Of a stretch of DNA of 64,000 nt, positions 42,834-50,515 are shown one piece after another; position 1 is the first letter of the stretch; every line of letters starts with the position of its first letter. A program made the position numbers and the translations under genes. The stretch is from an uncultured Lachnospiraceae bacterium (GTDB taxonomy: Bacteria; Bacillota; Clostridia; Lachnospirales; Lachnospiraceae), in contig URQQ01000014.1 of assembly GCA_900549995.1 (NCBI GenBank), positions 1 to 64,000 on the forward strand. The letters are read 5' to 3'. The notes beneath the pieces were generated by a model, which had not been told where the DNA came from, made no database searches, and worked only from the letters and a program-made list of their open reading frames with translations.

Positions 42834-43310
42834 TTATAATTCAAAGTGGACATTCTCGAAATCTTTTACATAGTATTTTATGTTTTTCCGCCCTTTCTGA
42901 ATAATCTCATGGCCTTCCGATTCCAGTTTTTCTTTCTGGGCCTCAATTCCGCCGGGGAATTTCGGATTTAATTCTCCATGGGCTTTTAACGTTCTCCAGT
43001 AGGGTGTTTCATTGTCTGTTCTCTGATAGCTGGCCCAGGCGGCGATGGATACGAAAATGCCGGCAGTGATCGGATCGGTAAAATCGGCGTTGTTTGTACG
43101 TGCGAGATAGTCACGGATAGCACCTACGGTTATGATTTTTCCATAAGGGATTTTTTTCATCAGTTGATCATAAATGACCGGAGGAGCAAAGTACATTTTT
43201 TCCCCGCCATATTTTTTAATGGAAGCTTCGTCGGTAACAATCTGTATTTTGGGCATATCTGTATCTTTGTGAAGCATTGCATTAAAGTCTTTTTTATCTT
43301 CATTTGCCAT
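42834..43310 (-). CDS. MGMT-like DNA-binding domain protein
   Basis: The 158-residue protein contains IPYGKIITVGAIRDYLARTNNADFTDPITAGIFVSIAAWASYQ and TPYWRTLKAHGELNPKFPGGIEAQKEKLESEGHEI. These match the DNA-binding domain of O6-methylguanine methyltransferase-like (alkyltransferase-like) proteins. I see no PCHR active-site Cys motif, so direct alkyl transfer is unlikely and a damage-flagging role is possible. The ATG at 43310 follows GGAGG. Confidence 0.75.
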   Translation of the reverse strand: MANEDKKDFNAMLHKDTDMPKIQIVTDEASIKKYGGEKMYFAPPVIYDQLMKKIPYGKIITVGAIRDYLARTNNADFTDPITAGIFVSIAAWASYQRTDNETPYWRTLKAHGELNPKFPGGIEAQKEKLESEGHEIIQKGRKNIKYYVKDFENVHFEL

Positions 43311-43434
43311 ATCAGGCACCTCCTTTTTTCTAAGAATAATACATATTTTAGAGTCATGCAATGAGACGGTTTGAAATAATTAAGAATTGTTTTCAGAGCA
43401 GTTCATCAGACAGAATCATCGAAAAGAGAATTGA

Positions 43435-44127
43435 TTACACAAAAGGATTGATCATAAAAAGATTGTAAGATTTAAAAAGTTTGGCGTCTTCTTTCGTGAA
43501 GATAAGTATGGATGAAAAGTCTTCTTCTTTCATAATATCAGAAGTAATTACTATTTTTCTGGCACAGGGGTGCATGGAGATGGAAGAAAGTCCTGCTGCG
43601 ATTCCGGTCAGTGCTTTATGTTGAGAGAGGCCATCCATGGTACAGATCCAGACTTTGTCTATGGGGTGATCCTGATTTTCCAGAGTATAATTTTCCCAGA
43701 CTTCGTATTTTTTACTGTAACCTGTATAGAAAGCGGTGCATTTTCCAATATCAGACAGATCATCCATATCATAGTATAACTGGACAGAATTACATTGGGA
43801 ATCTGATGAATGAAACTGTTCGATCACGCTGCTGATGACCCGCTTACTCTGCCCGTCATATGTGTACATGTAGCGGCGGGAGAAAAATTCGCCGCTTTCT
43901 ATCGGCTTCTGATCTTCATCTGGAACTGCAAGAAGTTCAGCGGGAGAGATGCCAAAGATAGATGCAAGTTCTTCTATCGTATCGACATCCAGAGAGATGG
44001 CACCTTTTTCATATTTGCATAAAGTTGATTTGCTTTTGTGGATCAGGCCGGCCAGCTCACCTAAGGAATATTTTTGTGCCAAACGGTATTTACGTATATT
44101 ATTGCCTACAATTTTGTCTATTTGCAT
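43435..44127 (-). CDS. XRE-family regulator with C-terminal sensor-like domain
   Basis: The 230-residue protein has an N-terminal helix-turn-helix (IRKYRLAQKYSLGELAGLIHKSKSTLCKYEKGAISLDVDTIEELASIFGISPAELL). A ~150-residue C-terminal domain follows, with strands such as VQLYYDMDDL, IGKCTAFYTGYSKKYEVWENYTL and KIVITSDIMKEEDFSSILIFTKEDAKLF. I do not recognise that domain; it may sense a small molecule. A self-complementary AAACAATTGTTT lies 23 bases upstream of its start at 44150-44161. Confidence 0.75.
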   Translation of the reverse strand: MQIDKIVGNNIRKYRLAQKYSLGELAGLIHKSKSTLCKYEKGAISLDVDTIEELASIFGISPAELLAVPDEDQKPIESGEFFSRRYMYTYDGQSKRVISSVIEQFHSSDSQCNSVQLYYDMDDLSDIGKCTAFYTGYSKKYEVWENYTLENQDHPIDKVWICTMDGLSQHKALTGIAAGLSSISMHPCARKIVITSDIMKEEDFSSILIFTKEDAKLFKSYNLFMINPFV

Positions 44128-44149
44128 ATGGATTACCCCATTTCATACG

Positions 44150-44161
44150 AAACAATTGTTT
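44150..44161. promoter_or_regulatory. AAACAATTGTTT palindrome
   Basis: A 12-base perfect palindrome 23 bases upstream of the XRE gene at 44127. It is a candidate autoregulatory site. Confidence 0.4.
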
Positions 44162-44337
44162 GTTAACATTTATCAAAATAGCGGGTATAAATAAAATAGA
44201 TAGGAATATACTGTTGAAAGTTTCTTACATAAGTATAAATGTCGATAAGTTTCCTGTCAAGATACGCTTCTTTGTTTGATTTGTACAAATAATGCCTGCT
44301 TTCAATATATTTATCTTTCGAAGCTGTGAGAATACTA

Positions 44338-44366
44338 TTGACATTTGCCGTGAACAAGATTAGACT
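44338..44366 (+). promoter_or_regulatory. promoter of the thiamine transport operon
   Basis: TTGACA at 44338-44343 and TAGACT at 44361-44366 are 17 bases apart, placing the start just before the TPP riboswitch. Confidence 0.6.
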
Positions 44367-44387
44367 GTACAGGAAAACAAAATTAGA

Positions 44388-44478
44388 TAGGGGAGCTGGT
44401 GCAAAAGCCGGCTGAGAGTAAGACTGAATGTGTCTTTAACCCTTATACCTGATCTGGGTAATGCCAGCGTAGGAATCG
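44388..44478 (+). promoter_or_regulatory. TPP riboswitch (THI element)
   Basis: The segment carries the diagnostic thi-box words: GCCGGCTGAGAGTAA (44407-44421), then ACCCTTATACCTGATCTGGG, and TAATGCCAGCGTAGGAA (44459-44475). It binds thiamine pyrophosphate and controls the transporter genes at 44740-47525. A terminator 30 bases downstream implies transcriptional control. Confidence 0.95.
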
Positions 44479-44507
44479 AGATACTTTTACAATCAGTGGA
44501 ATATTCC

Positions 44508-44540
44508 CGTCAGGTAGATACGAATACCTGGCGTTTTTTA
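44508..44540 (+). terminator. riboswitch expression-platform terminator
   Basis: CGTCAGGTA at 44508-44516 pairs with TACCTGGCG at 44525-44533 (one G-U), followed by TTTTTT. This is the OFF-state terminator of the TPP riboswitch. Confidence 0.85.
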
Positions 44541-44735
44541 TTGCATGGGAAAATTCTTCGAACTTGCCTGTGTAATAAAAAGCCCTCCGGGCAGGATGCA
44601 CACAATGTGCCAGGGAAGGGTGCTTTGCAGCTGCACATTGGCGCACAAAGTGTACAAGCCTTTCATGAGTGAGGGAGCCAGGGAGTTTAAGTGGACTGAT
44701 CCATTTTGCGATTCCATAACAAAGAAGGAGGAAAA
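44541..44735 (+). other. leader region between riboswitch terminator and first transport gene
   Basis: About 195 bases without a credible gene. It contains AATGTGC...GCACATT pairings around 44605-44640 and a CCCTCCGGG stretch, so it may be folded, and ends with AAGGAGG for the gene at 44740. No known element is recognised. Confidence 0.3.
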
Positions 44736-44739
44736 TGTA

Positions 44740-45036
44740 ATGAATGCAAGCGTAGCAATTCAGACACTGCCGGAGGCAGCAAATGACGAGGAACTGATCC
44801 GTATTGTTGATGAGGTAATTGCCTATATTAAGAGTACGGGGCTTAATTATTATGTAGGGCCTTTTGAGACGGCGATTGAGGGGGATTATGATGAGCTTAT
44901 GGACATTGTAAAAGAGTGCCAGCACATCGCAGTGAGAGCGGGCGCGCCATCAGTGGCAGCTTATATCAAAGTGTCTTATAAGCCGGAAGGAGACGTGCTG
45001 ACGATTGAGAAGAAAGTCACAAAACACCACCAGTAA
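44740..45036 (+). CDS. MTH1187-family thiamine-binding protein
   Basis: The 98-residue protein matches the small ferredoxin-like (MTH1187/YkoF-type) proteins that bind thiamine or its HMP moiety: ASVAIQTLPEA, DEVIAYIKSTGLNYYVGPFETAIEGDYDELM and SYKPEGDVLTIEKKV. AAGGAGG before the ATG at 44740 sets the start. It overlaps the permease start by 32 bases. Located behind a TPP riboswitch and ahead of an ABC transporter, it probably buffers or delivers the imported vitamin or precursor. Confidence 0.85.
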   Translation: MNASVAIQTLPEAANDEELIRIVDEVIAYIKSTGLNYYVGPFETAIEGDYDELMDIVKECQHIAVRAGAPSVAAYIKVSYKPEGDVLTIEKKVTKHHQ

Positions 45037-45769
45037 AATCTGGCCGGTACTTGCCATAGCTGTCATTCTGGCGGTCTGGCAGACTGCCAGCGGAACCGGC
45101 CTGATATCAAAATTCATGCTTCCTTCGCCGATTGATGTGGTGAAGACTTTTATAGGAGAATTTCCGCTCTTGATGAGCAATGCAAAAGTCACACTTCTGG
45201 AAGCATTTATTGGTCTGCTCATGGGAATACTGACAGGATTTGTAATGGCCGTTGTGATGGACCGTTTTGATAAAGTGTACCAGGCGATGTATCCGCTGAT
45301 TGTACTGACGCAGACCATACCTACAGTGGCGATCGCACCGCTTCTGGTACTGTGGTTCGGGTATGAAATGGTTCCGAAGGTGATTCTGATTGTAATTGTC
45401 ACCTTTTTCCCGATTACAGTAAGCCTTCTCGACGGATTCCGGGCGGCTGATAAAGATACGGTCAGCCTGATGCGGTCGATGGGGGCATCGAAGATGCAGA
45501 TCTTCTGGTTTGTAAAATGGCCCGGTTCTCTGAGCCAGTTTTTTGCGAGCCTGCGGATTTCAGTTTCTTATGCCGTTGTAGGTGCGGTGATTTCTGAATG
45601 GCTCGGCGGTTTTGAGGGACTGGGTGTATATATGATAAGGGTAAAAAAAGCATTTGCGTTTGATAAAATGTTTGCAGTTATATTTTTGATTTCAGCGATC
45701 AGCCTGCTGTTGATGTGGCTGGTGGATCTGCTGCAGAAAAAATGTATGCCCTGGAAGGAGAGAAAGTAA
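45005..45769 (+). CDS. ABC transporter permease for thiamine precursor
   Basis: The 254-residue protein has about six helices and the permease motif EAA...G in the TVSLMRSMGASKMQIFWFVKWPGSLSQFFASLRIS region. It belongs to the SsuC/TauC/ThiX group. Start is TTG at 45005 within the previous gene, the first plausible codon after GGAG, and gives MRRKSQNTTSKIWPVLAIAVILAVWQ. It forms the channel for the substrate-binding lipoprotein and ATPase that follow, probably importing 4-amino-5-hydroxymethyl-2-methylpyrimidine or a thiamine breakdown product. Confidence 0.85.
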   Translation: MRRKSQNTTSKIWPVLAIAVILAVWQTASGTGLISKFMLPSPIDVVKTFIGEFPLLMSNAKVTLLEAFIGLLMGILTGFVMAVVMDRFDKVYQAMYPLIVLTQTIPTVAIAPLLVLWFGYEMVPKVILIVIVTFFPITVSLLDGFRAADKDTVSLMRSMGASKMQIFWFVKWPGSLSQFFASLRISVSYAVVGAVISEWLGGFEGLGVYMIRVKKAFAFDKMFAVIFLISAISLLLMWLVDLLQKKCMPWKERK

Positions 45770-45770
45770 A

Positions 45771-46781
45771 GTGAAGAAGAAATTATTATCTTTTTTTCTG
45801 GCAGCAGCTATGGTGGGAACGCTGGCGGGCTGTGCCGGAAAGGGAACAGATGCAGAGAAAAAGAGTGAAGCGAAGAATGAAAAAATAACATTTGTACTGG
45901 ACTGGACACCAAATACGAATCATACGGGATTATATGTGGCCGAGGAAAAGGGGTATTTTAAGGATGCCGGGATTGAGATTGAAATTGTACAGCCGCCGGA
46001 GGATGGAGCAGAAGTACTGGTTGCCTCGGGGAAAGCACAGTTTGGCGTCTCTTTCCAGGACAGCATGATGCCTGGAATTACGGGCGATGACGCACTCCCG
46101 ATTGAGGCTGTGGCAGCGATACTGCAGCATAACACCTCTGGAATCGTTTCCCGCAAAGGCGAGGGAATGGACCGTCCAAAAGGGATGGAAGGGAAAAAAT
46201 ATGCGACCTGGGATCTGGATCTTGAGAAAGCGACCATCAAAAATGTGGTGGAAGCAGATGGCGGGGATTACAGTAAGATTGAGATGATTCCAAGTACAGT
46301 GACTGATGAAGTGTCTGCACTGGAGAGTAAATCTGTAGACGCGATCTGGATTTTCTACGGATGGGCAGGAATCGCAACAGAGGTGGCTGGACTTGAGACG
46401 GATTTCTTTGCATTTAAAGATATTGACAGTGCGCTTGATTTCTACACCCCGGTGATTATCGGTAATTCGAAGTGGATGAAAGAGAACCCGGACACAGCGA
46501 AAGCATTTTTATCAGCAGTGAAAAAGGGATATGAATACGCTGTCGCCAATCCGGAAGATGCGGCGGACATTTTGCTTAAGGCGGCGCCGGAGCTTGATGA
46601 GAAACTGGTGAAAGCCAGCCAGGAGTATATGAAAGACCAGTATATCGCAGATGCATCCCAGTGGGGATATATTGACCCGAAACGCTGGAACGCATTTTAT
46701 GACTGGGTGAATGAAAATGGACTTTCTGAAAATGAAATCCCTGAGAATACAGGATTTACCAATGACTATCTGGAGAAATAA
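45771..46781 (+). CDS. NMT1/THI5-like substrate-binding lipoprotein
   Basis: The 336-residue protein starts at GTG (45771) with a lipoprotein signal ending in the lipobox LAGC (Cys at about 21). Mature sequence carries the NMT1/THI5 motifs ITFVLDWTPNTNHTGLYVAEEKGYFKDAGIEIEIVQPPEDGAE, and GKAQFGVSFQDSM. THI5-like proteins bind pyrimidine precursors of thiamine; the riboswitch supports this role here. It is anchored outside the membrane and hands substrate to the permease encoded just upstream. Confidence 0.92.
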   Translation: MKKKLLSFFLAAAMVGTLAGCAGKGTDAEKKSEAKNEKITFVLDWTPNTNHTGLYVAEEKGYFKDAGIEIEIVQPPEDGAEVLVASGKAQFGVSFQDSMMPGITGDDALPIEAVAAILQHNTSGIVSRKGEGMDRPKGMEGKKYATWDLDLEKATIKNVVEADGGDYSKIEMIPSTVTDEVSALESKSVDAIWIFYGWAGIATEVAGLETDFFAFKDIDSALDFYTPVIIGNSKWMKENPDTAKAFLSAVKKGYEYAVANPEDAADILLKAAPELDEKLVKASQEYMKDQYIADASQWGYIDPKRWNAFYDWVNENGLSENEIPENTGFTNDYLEK

Positions 46782-46784
46782 TTT

Positions 46785-47525
46785 ATGGCAGAGTTGATTG
46801 TAAAAGAAGTAACCATGTCCTATGATCAGGAAACGATTATCGAGGATGTATCTATAGAACTCCATGACAGAGAACTGGTGTGTCTTCTGGGCGCCAGCGG
46901 AGGCGGTAAAACAACTTTGTTTAATGTGATTTCCGGGCTGCAGCAGCCGGATAAAGGGAATGTATTCTTAAATGAAAGAGAAATTACCGGGCAGCCGGGC
47001 AATATCAGCTATATGCTGCAGAAAGACCTGCTCCTTCCGTATAAAACGATCGAGGATAATGTGGCACTTCCTCTTTTAATTAAAGGAGAGAAGAAAAAAG
47101 CGGCACGTGCAAAAGTTTCCGGCTTCTTTGAGGAGTTTGGGCTTGAGGGTACGCAGAAGAAATATCCGCATCAGTTATCGGGAGGTATGAGACAGAGAGC
47201 CGCGCTTCTTAGGACCTATATGTTTTCCGGGGATGCCGCGCTTCTGGATGAACCATTTTCTGCGCTTGATACTTTGACAAAGAGCGAGATGCACAGATGG
47301 TATCTGGATGTGATGGATAAAATACATCTCTCAACTCTGTTTATCACCCATGATATTGATGAGGCGATTCTTTTGTCCGACAGGATTTATCTTCTTGGAG
47401 GGAAACCGGGAAAGATTACAGATGAAATTGTGATCCGTGAGCCGAAGCCGAGAAGAAAAGATTTCAATCTGACAGAAGAGTTTCTGGAGTACAAGAGGAT
47501 GATTCTGGATAAATTACAGATGTGA
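46785..47525 (+). CDS. ABC transporter ATP-binding protein for thiamine precursor
   Basis: The 246-residue ATPase has Walker A GASGGGKTT, the signature LSGGMRQRAALLR, Walker B ALLDEPFSALD and the switch His in LFITHDIDEAI. It belongs to the nitrate/sulfonate/taurine-type group that pairs with THI5-like binding proteins. It is 3 bases downstream of the lipoprotein gene and ends the riboswitch-controlled operon at a hairpin terminator. Confidence 0.9.
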   Translation: MAELIVKEVTMSYDQETIIEDVSIELHDRELVCLLGASGGGKTTLFNVISGLQQPDKGNVFLNEREITGQPGNISYMLQKDLLLPYKTIEDNVALPLLIKGEKKKAARAKVSGFFEEFGLEGTQKKYPHQLSGGMRQRAALLRTYMFSGDAALLDEPFSALDTLTKSEMHRWYLDVMDKIHLSTLFITHDIDEAILLSDRIYLLGGKPGKITDEIVIREPKPRRKDFNLTEEFLEYKRMILDKLQM

Positions 47526-47544
47526 TGATGAATGACAGTATGAG

Positions 47545-47592
47545 AAATGGCTGGTTCCTTAGAGGTTTTATAAAGGGGCCGGCCATTTTTGC
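47545..47592 (+). terminator. terminator of the thiamine transport operon
   Basis: AAATGGC at 47545-47551 pairs with GCCATTT at 47582-47588, with further pairing inside (TGG..CC / GGGGCCGG), followed by a T tract. Confidence 0.6.
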
Positions 47593-47600
47593 CATATGGC

Positions 47601-47639
47601 TTGACAAGAGGGGATATTTAGTATATAGTGTATATACAC
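47601..47639 (+). promoter_or_regulatory. marR promoter with GTGTATATACAC operator
   Basis: TTGACA (47601-47606), 17 bases, TATAGT (47624-47629) form the promoter. The perfect palindrome GTGTATATACAC (47628-47639) starts inside the -10 box and covers the start site. An identical palindrome occurs at 48140-48151. Confidence 0.8.
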
Positions 47640-47662
47640 GAAAATGACAAGAGGTAGAAACT

Positions 47663-48073
47663 ATGACGACACGAAATGAGAGTACTTGTTATTGTATCGG
47701 GATCAGAAGAGCAGCAAATGCTGTTACGGTTTTTTATGACAGCGCTCTTGAACCGATTGGACTTACAGTGAACCAGTTTTCGCTGATCAGGAATCTTCAG
47801 CGCCTGGGAACAAGCAGTATCAGTAAGCTGGCAGATTATGTGGGATTGGAGAGAACAACACTGACCCGTACATTAAAACCATTGATGCAGCAGGGGCTGA
47901 TCATAGACAGCGCCGATGCGGGGAAAAGAGACCGAAAGCTGCAGCTGACAGGTTATGGTGAGGAAATTCTGAAGCAGGGAATTCCTCTGTGGGAAGAGGC
48001 ACAGGCGGAAATAGAGGAACGTCTTGGGAAAGAAGGTCTGCAGTGGGTTTCAAAAATTGCAGACAAACTATGA
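47663..48073 (+). CDS. MarR-family repressor with N-terminal Cys pair
   Basis: The 136-residue protein has the winged-helix core LTVNQFSLIRNLQRLGTSSISKLADYVGLERTTLTRTLKPLMQQGLI and a wing with DAGKRDRKLQLTGYG. The N-terminus TCYCIGIRRAA has Cys at about 9 and 11, which could form a redox or metal switch as in OhrR-type regulators. A palindrome in its own promoter and in the promoter of the next gene suggests it represses both. AGAGG stands before the ATG. Confidence 0.85.
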   Translation: MTTRNESTCYCIGIRRAANAVTVFYDSALEPIGLTVNQFSLIRNLQRLGTSSISKLADYVGLERTTLTRTLKPLMQQGLIIDSADAGKRDRKLQLTGYGEEILKQGIPLWEEAQAEIEERLGKEGLQWVSKIADKL

Positions 48074-48079
48074 AACTTA

Positions 48080-48128
48080 TCCGAAACCAATGGTTTTACC
48101 TACAGTGGTTTCGGAAAGCTATATTTTT
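48080..48128 (+). terminator. terminator after marR
   Basis: TCCGAAACCA at 48080-48089 pairs perfectly with TGGTTTCGGA at 48106-48115, then ATATTTTTTA. It makes the following gene depend on its own promoter. Confidence 0.7.
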
Positions 48129-48132
48129 TACT

Positions 48133-48151
48133 TATAAACGTGTATATACAC
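48133..48151 (+). promoter_or_regulatory. DUF2148 gene promoter region with second GTGTATATACAC operator
   Basis: A -10-like TATAAA at 48133-48138 is followed at once by the palindrome GTGTATATACAC at 48140-48151. Extended over 16 bases, the site equals the reverse complement of the marR site except for one end base. The -35 is not clear. Confidence 0.65.
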
Positions 48152-48170
48152 TAATACTGAAAGGAGATTT

Positions 48171-48713
48171 ATGATGTTATTTCAAAGTGAAACTATGGAA
48201 GAAAGAGGGGTACTCGATACGGCTGCAAAAATGTGTGTTGCGGCACGGACGGCACCGAAGGCAAAAGGAGAGGATTTTATTGTTACGCTTGTTCTGACCG
48301 GAGAAGAGAAGGATCTGCTGGCAGATAAGATGGAAGAGATCGGGAATCGTGAGTTTAAGGAAAAGGGATCTGCGTGGTATGGAAGAGACGCCGGAAATGT
48401 CAGGGAGAGTCAGGCAGTTGTTTTAATTGGAGCCAGAAAAAGTTACCGCAAAGTTGCGAAATGTGCCCTGTGCGGGTTTGAGAACTGCAAGGCATGTAAA
48501 GACGCAGGTGCAAACTGTGCACACCTGTTCATAGACTTGGGAATTGCTCTTTCTTCGGCAGCTCTGGCAGCATCATCTCGCAATGTAGACAACCGTATGA
48601 TGTGGTCAGCGGGAAAAGCGGCAGCTGAGATGAACTACACTGACACAGAAGTTTTCTGGGTTGGGATACCAATCAGTGCGACGGGCAAAAATATATTCTT
48701 TGACCGCAAATAA
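48171..48713 (+). CDS. DUF2148 iron-sulfur domain protein
   Basis: The 180-residue protein has the DUF2148 layout: an N-terminal helix with TAAKMCVAARTAPKAKG, and a Cys cluster KCALCGFENCKACKDAGANC (Cys at about 98, 101, 106, 109 and 116) that probably binds a 4Fe-4S cluster. A helical end with SAGKAAAEMNY and VFWVGIPISATGKNIFFDR follows. Related proteins are annotated as ferredoxin-like; the partner is unknown. The start may be either ATG at 48171 or 48174, the second being better spaced from AAGGAG. Regulation by the upstream MarR is likely. Confidence 0.85.
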   Translation: MMLFQSETMEERGVLDTAAKMCVAARTAPKAKGEDFIVTLVLTGEEKDLLADKMEEIGNREFKEKGSAWYGRDAGNVRESQAVVLIGARKSYRKVAKCALCGFENCKACKDAGANCAHLFIDLGIALSSAALAASSRNVDNRMMWSAGKAAAEMNYTDTEVFWVGIPISATGKNIFFDRK

Positions 48714-48718
48714 TTGTA

Positions 48719-48760
48719 GAAGAGACAAGGTATTTGAGAGGTAAATACCTGTCTCTTTTT
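48719..48760 (+). terminator. terminator after the DUF2148 gene
   Basis: AGAGACA followed by GGTATTT (48721-48735) pairs with AAATACC and TGTCTCT (48742-48755), with a single bulged A, then TTTTTAT. Confidence 0.8.
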
Positions 48761-48828
48761 ATATACTGGCAACATACGCTTTTGGGGTGTATACTTATTG
48801 TATTATTTCTAAGAAAGCAGGTGGCAGG

Positions 48829-49656
48829 ATGATCAAAAATGAAAACATCGACCATGGCAAAGCATTTGACTGGGGGCGTACTTCCGCTGACTATGCCAAA
48901 TTCAGAGACATTTATCCGGAAGAATTTTACCAGAAGATTCTAAAGCTTGGATTGTGTACAGAGGGACAGAAAGTGTTGGATATCGGAACCGGCACAGGAG
49001 TTCTCCCTCGGAACTTATATCAGTATGGAGCAGATTTTACGGGGATTGATATTACGGAAAATCAGATTGTACAGGCGGTTGCGCTGGCTGAAAAATTTGG
49101 AATGAAAATCGATTTTCAGTGTGTTTCTGCTGAAAAGAGTAATTTCCCGGAACATACTTTTGATGTGGTGACAGCATGCCAGTGTTTTACATACTTCAAT
49201 CACGAAGAGCTGGCGCCGCTTCTCTATCATATGTTGAAGGATGAGGGAAAATTTGCCGTATTATACATGGCGTGGCTTCCCTATGAAGATGAGATTGCGG
49301 GCAAAAGTGAGGAACTGATTTTAAAGTATAATCCACTGTGGACAGGATGTGGAGAAAAACGTCATCCGATCAGGATTCCGGAGATTTATCACGAATTTTT
49401 TACCATGGAGGAAGAGGAAGTTTTTGACCTGCATGTTCCCTTTACAAGAGAAAGCTGGCATGGAAGAATGAAAGCCTGCAGGGGAATCGGGGCGTCGCTT
49501 CCGGAAGAAGAGATAGAAAAATTCGAGGTAGAACATCAGAAGTTATTAAAAGAAATTGCTCCTGAAAATTTTGAAGTCCTTCATTATGCAGCAATCACCA
49601 CAATGAAAAGGAAAAATGAAAAGGAGGGAGCGGTATGGGAAACGTGCGGTATTTGA
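48829..49656 (+). CDS. class I SAM-dependent methyltransferase
   Basis: The 275-residue protein has the SAM-binding motif I VLDIGTGTGVLPRNL, the acidic loop in FTGIDITENQI, and motif IV around FDVVTACQCFTYF. The first 40 residues (FDWGRTSADYAKFRDIYPEEFYQKIL) are typical of UbiE-like small-molecule methyltransferases. I chose the ATG at 48829 behind AGGTGG. The acceptor is unknown. The next gene overlaps its end by 22 bases. Confidence 0.88.
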   Translation: MIKNENIDHGKAFDWGRTSADYAKFRDIYPEEFYQKILKLGLCTEGQKVLDIGTGTGVLPRNLYQYGADFTGIDITENQIVQAVALAEKFGMKIDFQCVSAEKSNFPEHTFDVVTACQCFTYFNHEELAPLLYHMLKDEGKFAVLYMAWLPYEDEIAGKSEELILKYNPLWTGCGEKRHPIRIPEIYHEFFTMEEEEVFDLHVPFTRESWHGRMKACRGIGASLPEEEIEKFEVEHQKLLKEIAPENFEVLHYAAITTMKRKNEKEGAVWETCGI

Positions 49657-49961
49657 TATTAATGTGGGGCGCAGCCCTGATTCTTGTGATTATGGGGATT
49701 CATGCACTGAGAAGTGGCAGGCCGGTGACCCTCTGGACAGGTTCTCATATCTTGCCGGATCAGGTGACGGATGTCAAGGCATATAACCGGGCTGTCGGTA
49801 AAATGTGGTGTCTGTTCTCTATACCATTTTGGATCATTGGGATTATTGAATTCTGGTATCCTGCGGCTTCTGTTGTATTCTTTGCGGTATTTTGCGTTGC
49901 GGGAATCGGAGGGGCAGTGTGGTGTTATCATAAAATTGAAGAGAAGTATATGGTCAGATAA
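49635..49961 (+). CDS. small two- to three-helix membrane protein
   Basis: The 108-residue product has hydrophobic helices at about 5-25 (YLILMWGAALILVIMGI), 57-75 (MWCLFSIPFWIIGII) and 78-100 (PAASVVFFAVFCVAGIGGAVW), with a conserved-looking NRAVGKMWC between. I do not recognise a named family, although many Lachnospiraceae carry short proteins of this kind. AGGAGGGAG lies inside the methyltransferase gene, 8 bases ahead of the ATG, so co-translation is likely. Confidence 0.65.
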   Translation: MGNVRYLILMWGAALILVIMGIHALRSGRPVTLWTGSHILPDQVTDVKAYNRAVGKMWCLFSIPFWIIGIIEFWYPAASVVFFAVFCVAGIGGAVWCYHKIEEKYMVR

Positions 49962-50000
49962 ATGAAAATAAAGAGTTTACGAGATGAATGGGAGGCATTC

Positions 50001-50495
50001 ATGAAAATTCAAACAGAACGTCTGGAACTTGTTGCACTGACAGCTGATCAGCTTGAACGATGGATTTACCATAGGGAAGAGCTGGAACAGATGCTTAAAT
50101 GTTCTTATCAGGCAGAGCCGGTCGAAGGGATATTTAAGGATATACTGGAGGGGCAGCTGTCTGCGGTGGAAAATGACCCGGATCATTATATGTGGCACAG
50201 CTTCTGGCTTCTGATCAGAAGATCGGACCGGGCGGTTGTTGGATCGGCGGATTTTAAAAATATTCCGGATCAGAAGGGTGAAGTTGAAATTGGCTATGGT
50301 TTAGGCAAAGAATTTGAGCATCACGGCTATATGACAGAGGCTGTGAAGGCGATGTGTAACTGGGCGATGAAACAGCCAGGTGTCCATCACGTTACTGCTG
50401 AAACGGAATGTGATGGACTGGCGTCCCAGCGCCTGTTGCAGAATTGTGGATTTACAGAATATTCCAGGGGCGAGACCCTCTGGTGGAGATTATAA
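50001..50495 (+). CDS. GNAT-family N-acetyltransferase (RimJ/RimL type)
   Basis: The 164-residue protein begins MKIQTERLELVALTADQLERW, the normal start of the RimJ/RimL-like group. It contains VEIGYGLGKEFEHHGYMTEAVKAMCNWAM, covering motif A for acetyl-CoA binding, and ETECDGLASQRLLQNCGFTEY near the end. GGGAGG precedes the chosen ATG; an in-frame start at 49962 would add 13 residues. The substrate is not known. Confidence 0.85.
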   Translation: MKIQTERLELVALTADQLERWIYHREELEQMLKCSYQAEPVEGIFKDILEGQLSAVENDPDHYMWHSFWLLIRRSDRAVVGSADFKNIPDQKGEVEIGYGLGKEFEHHGYMTEAVKAMCNWAMKQPGVHHVTAETECDGLASQRLLQNCGFTEYSRGETLWWRL

Positions 50496-50515
50496 TGTAG
50501 TAATGGAGACAGGAT

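Noticed and set aside
44163..44357. A 64-codon minus-strand frame in the gap upstream of the thiamine operon
   Set aside because: It would start at TTG with no ribosome binding site, lies opposite a consensus promoter, and its composition reflects the AT-rich gap.
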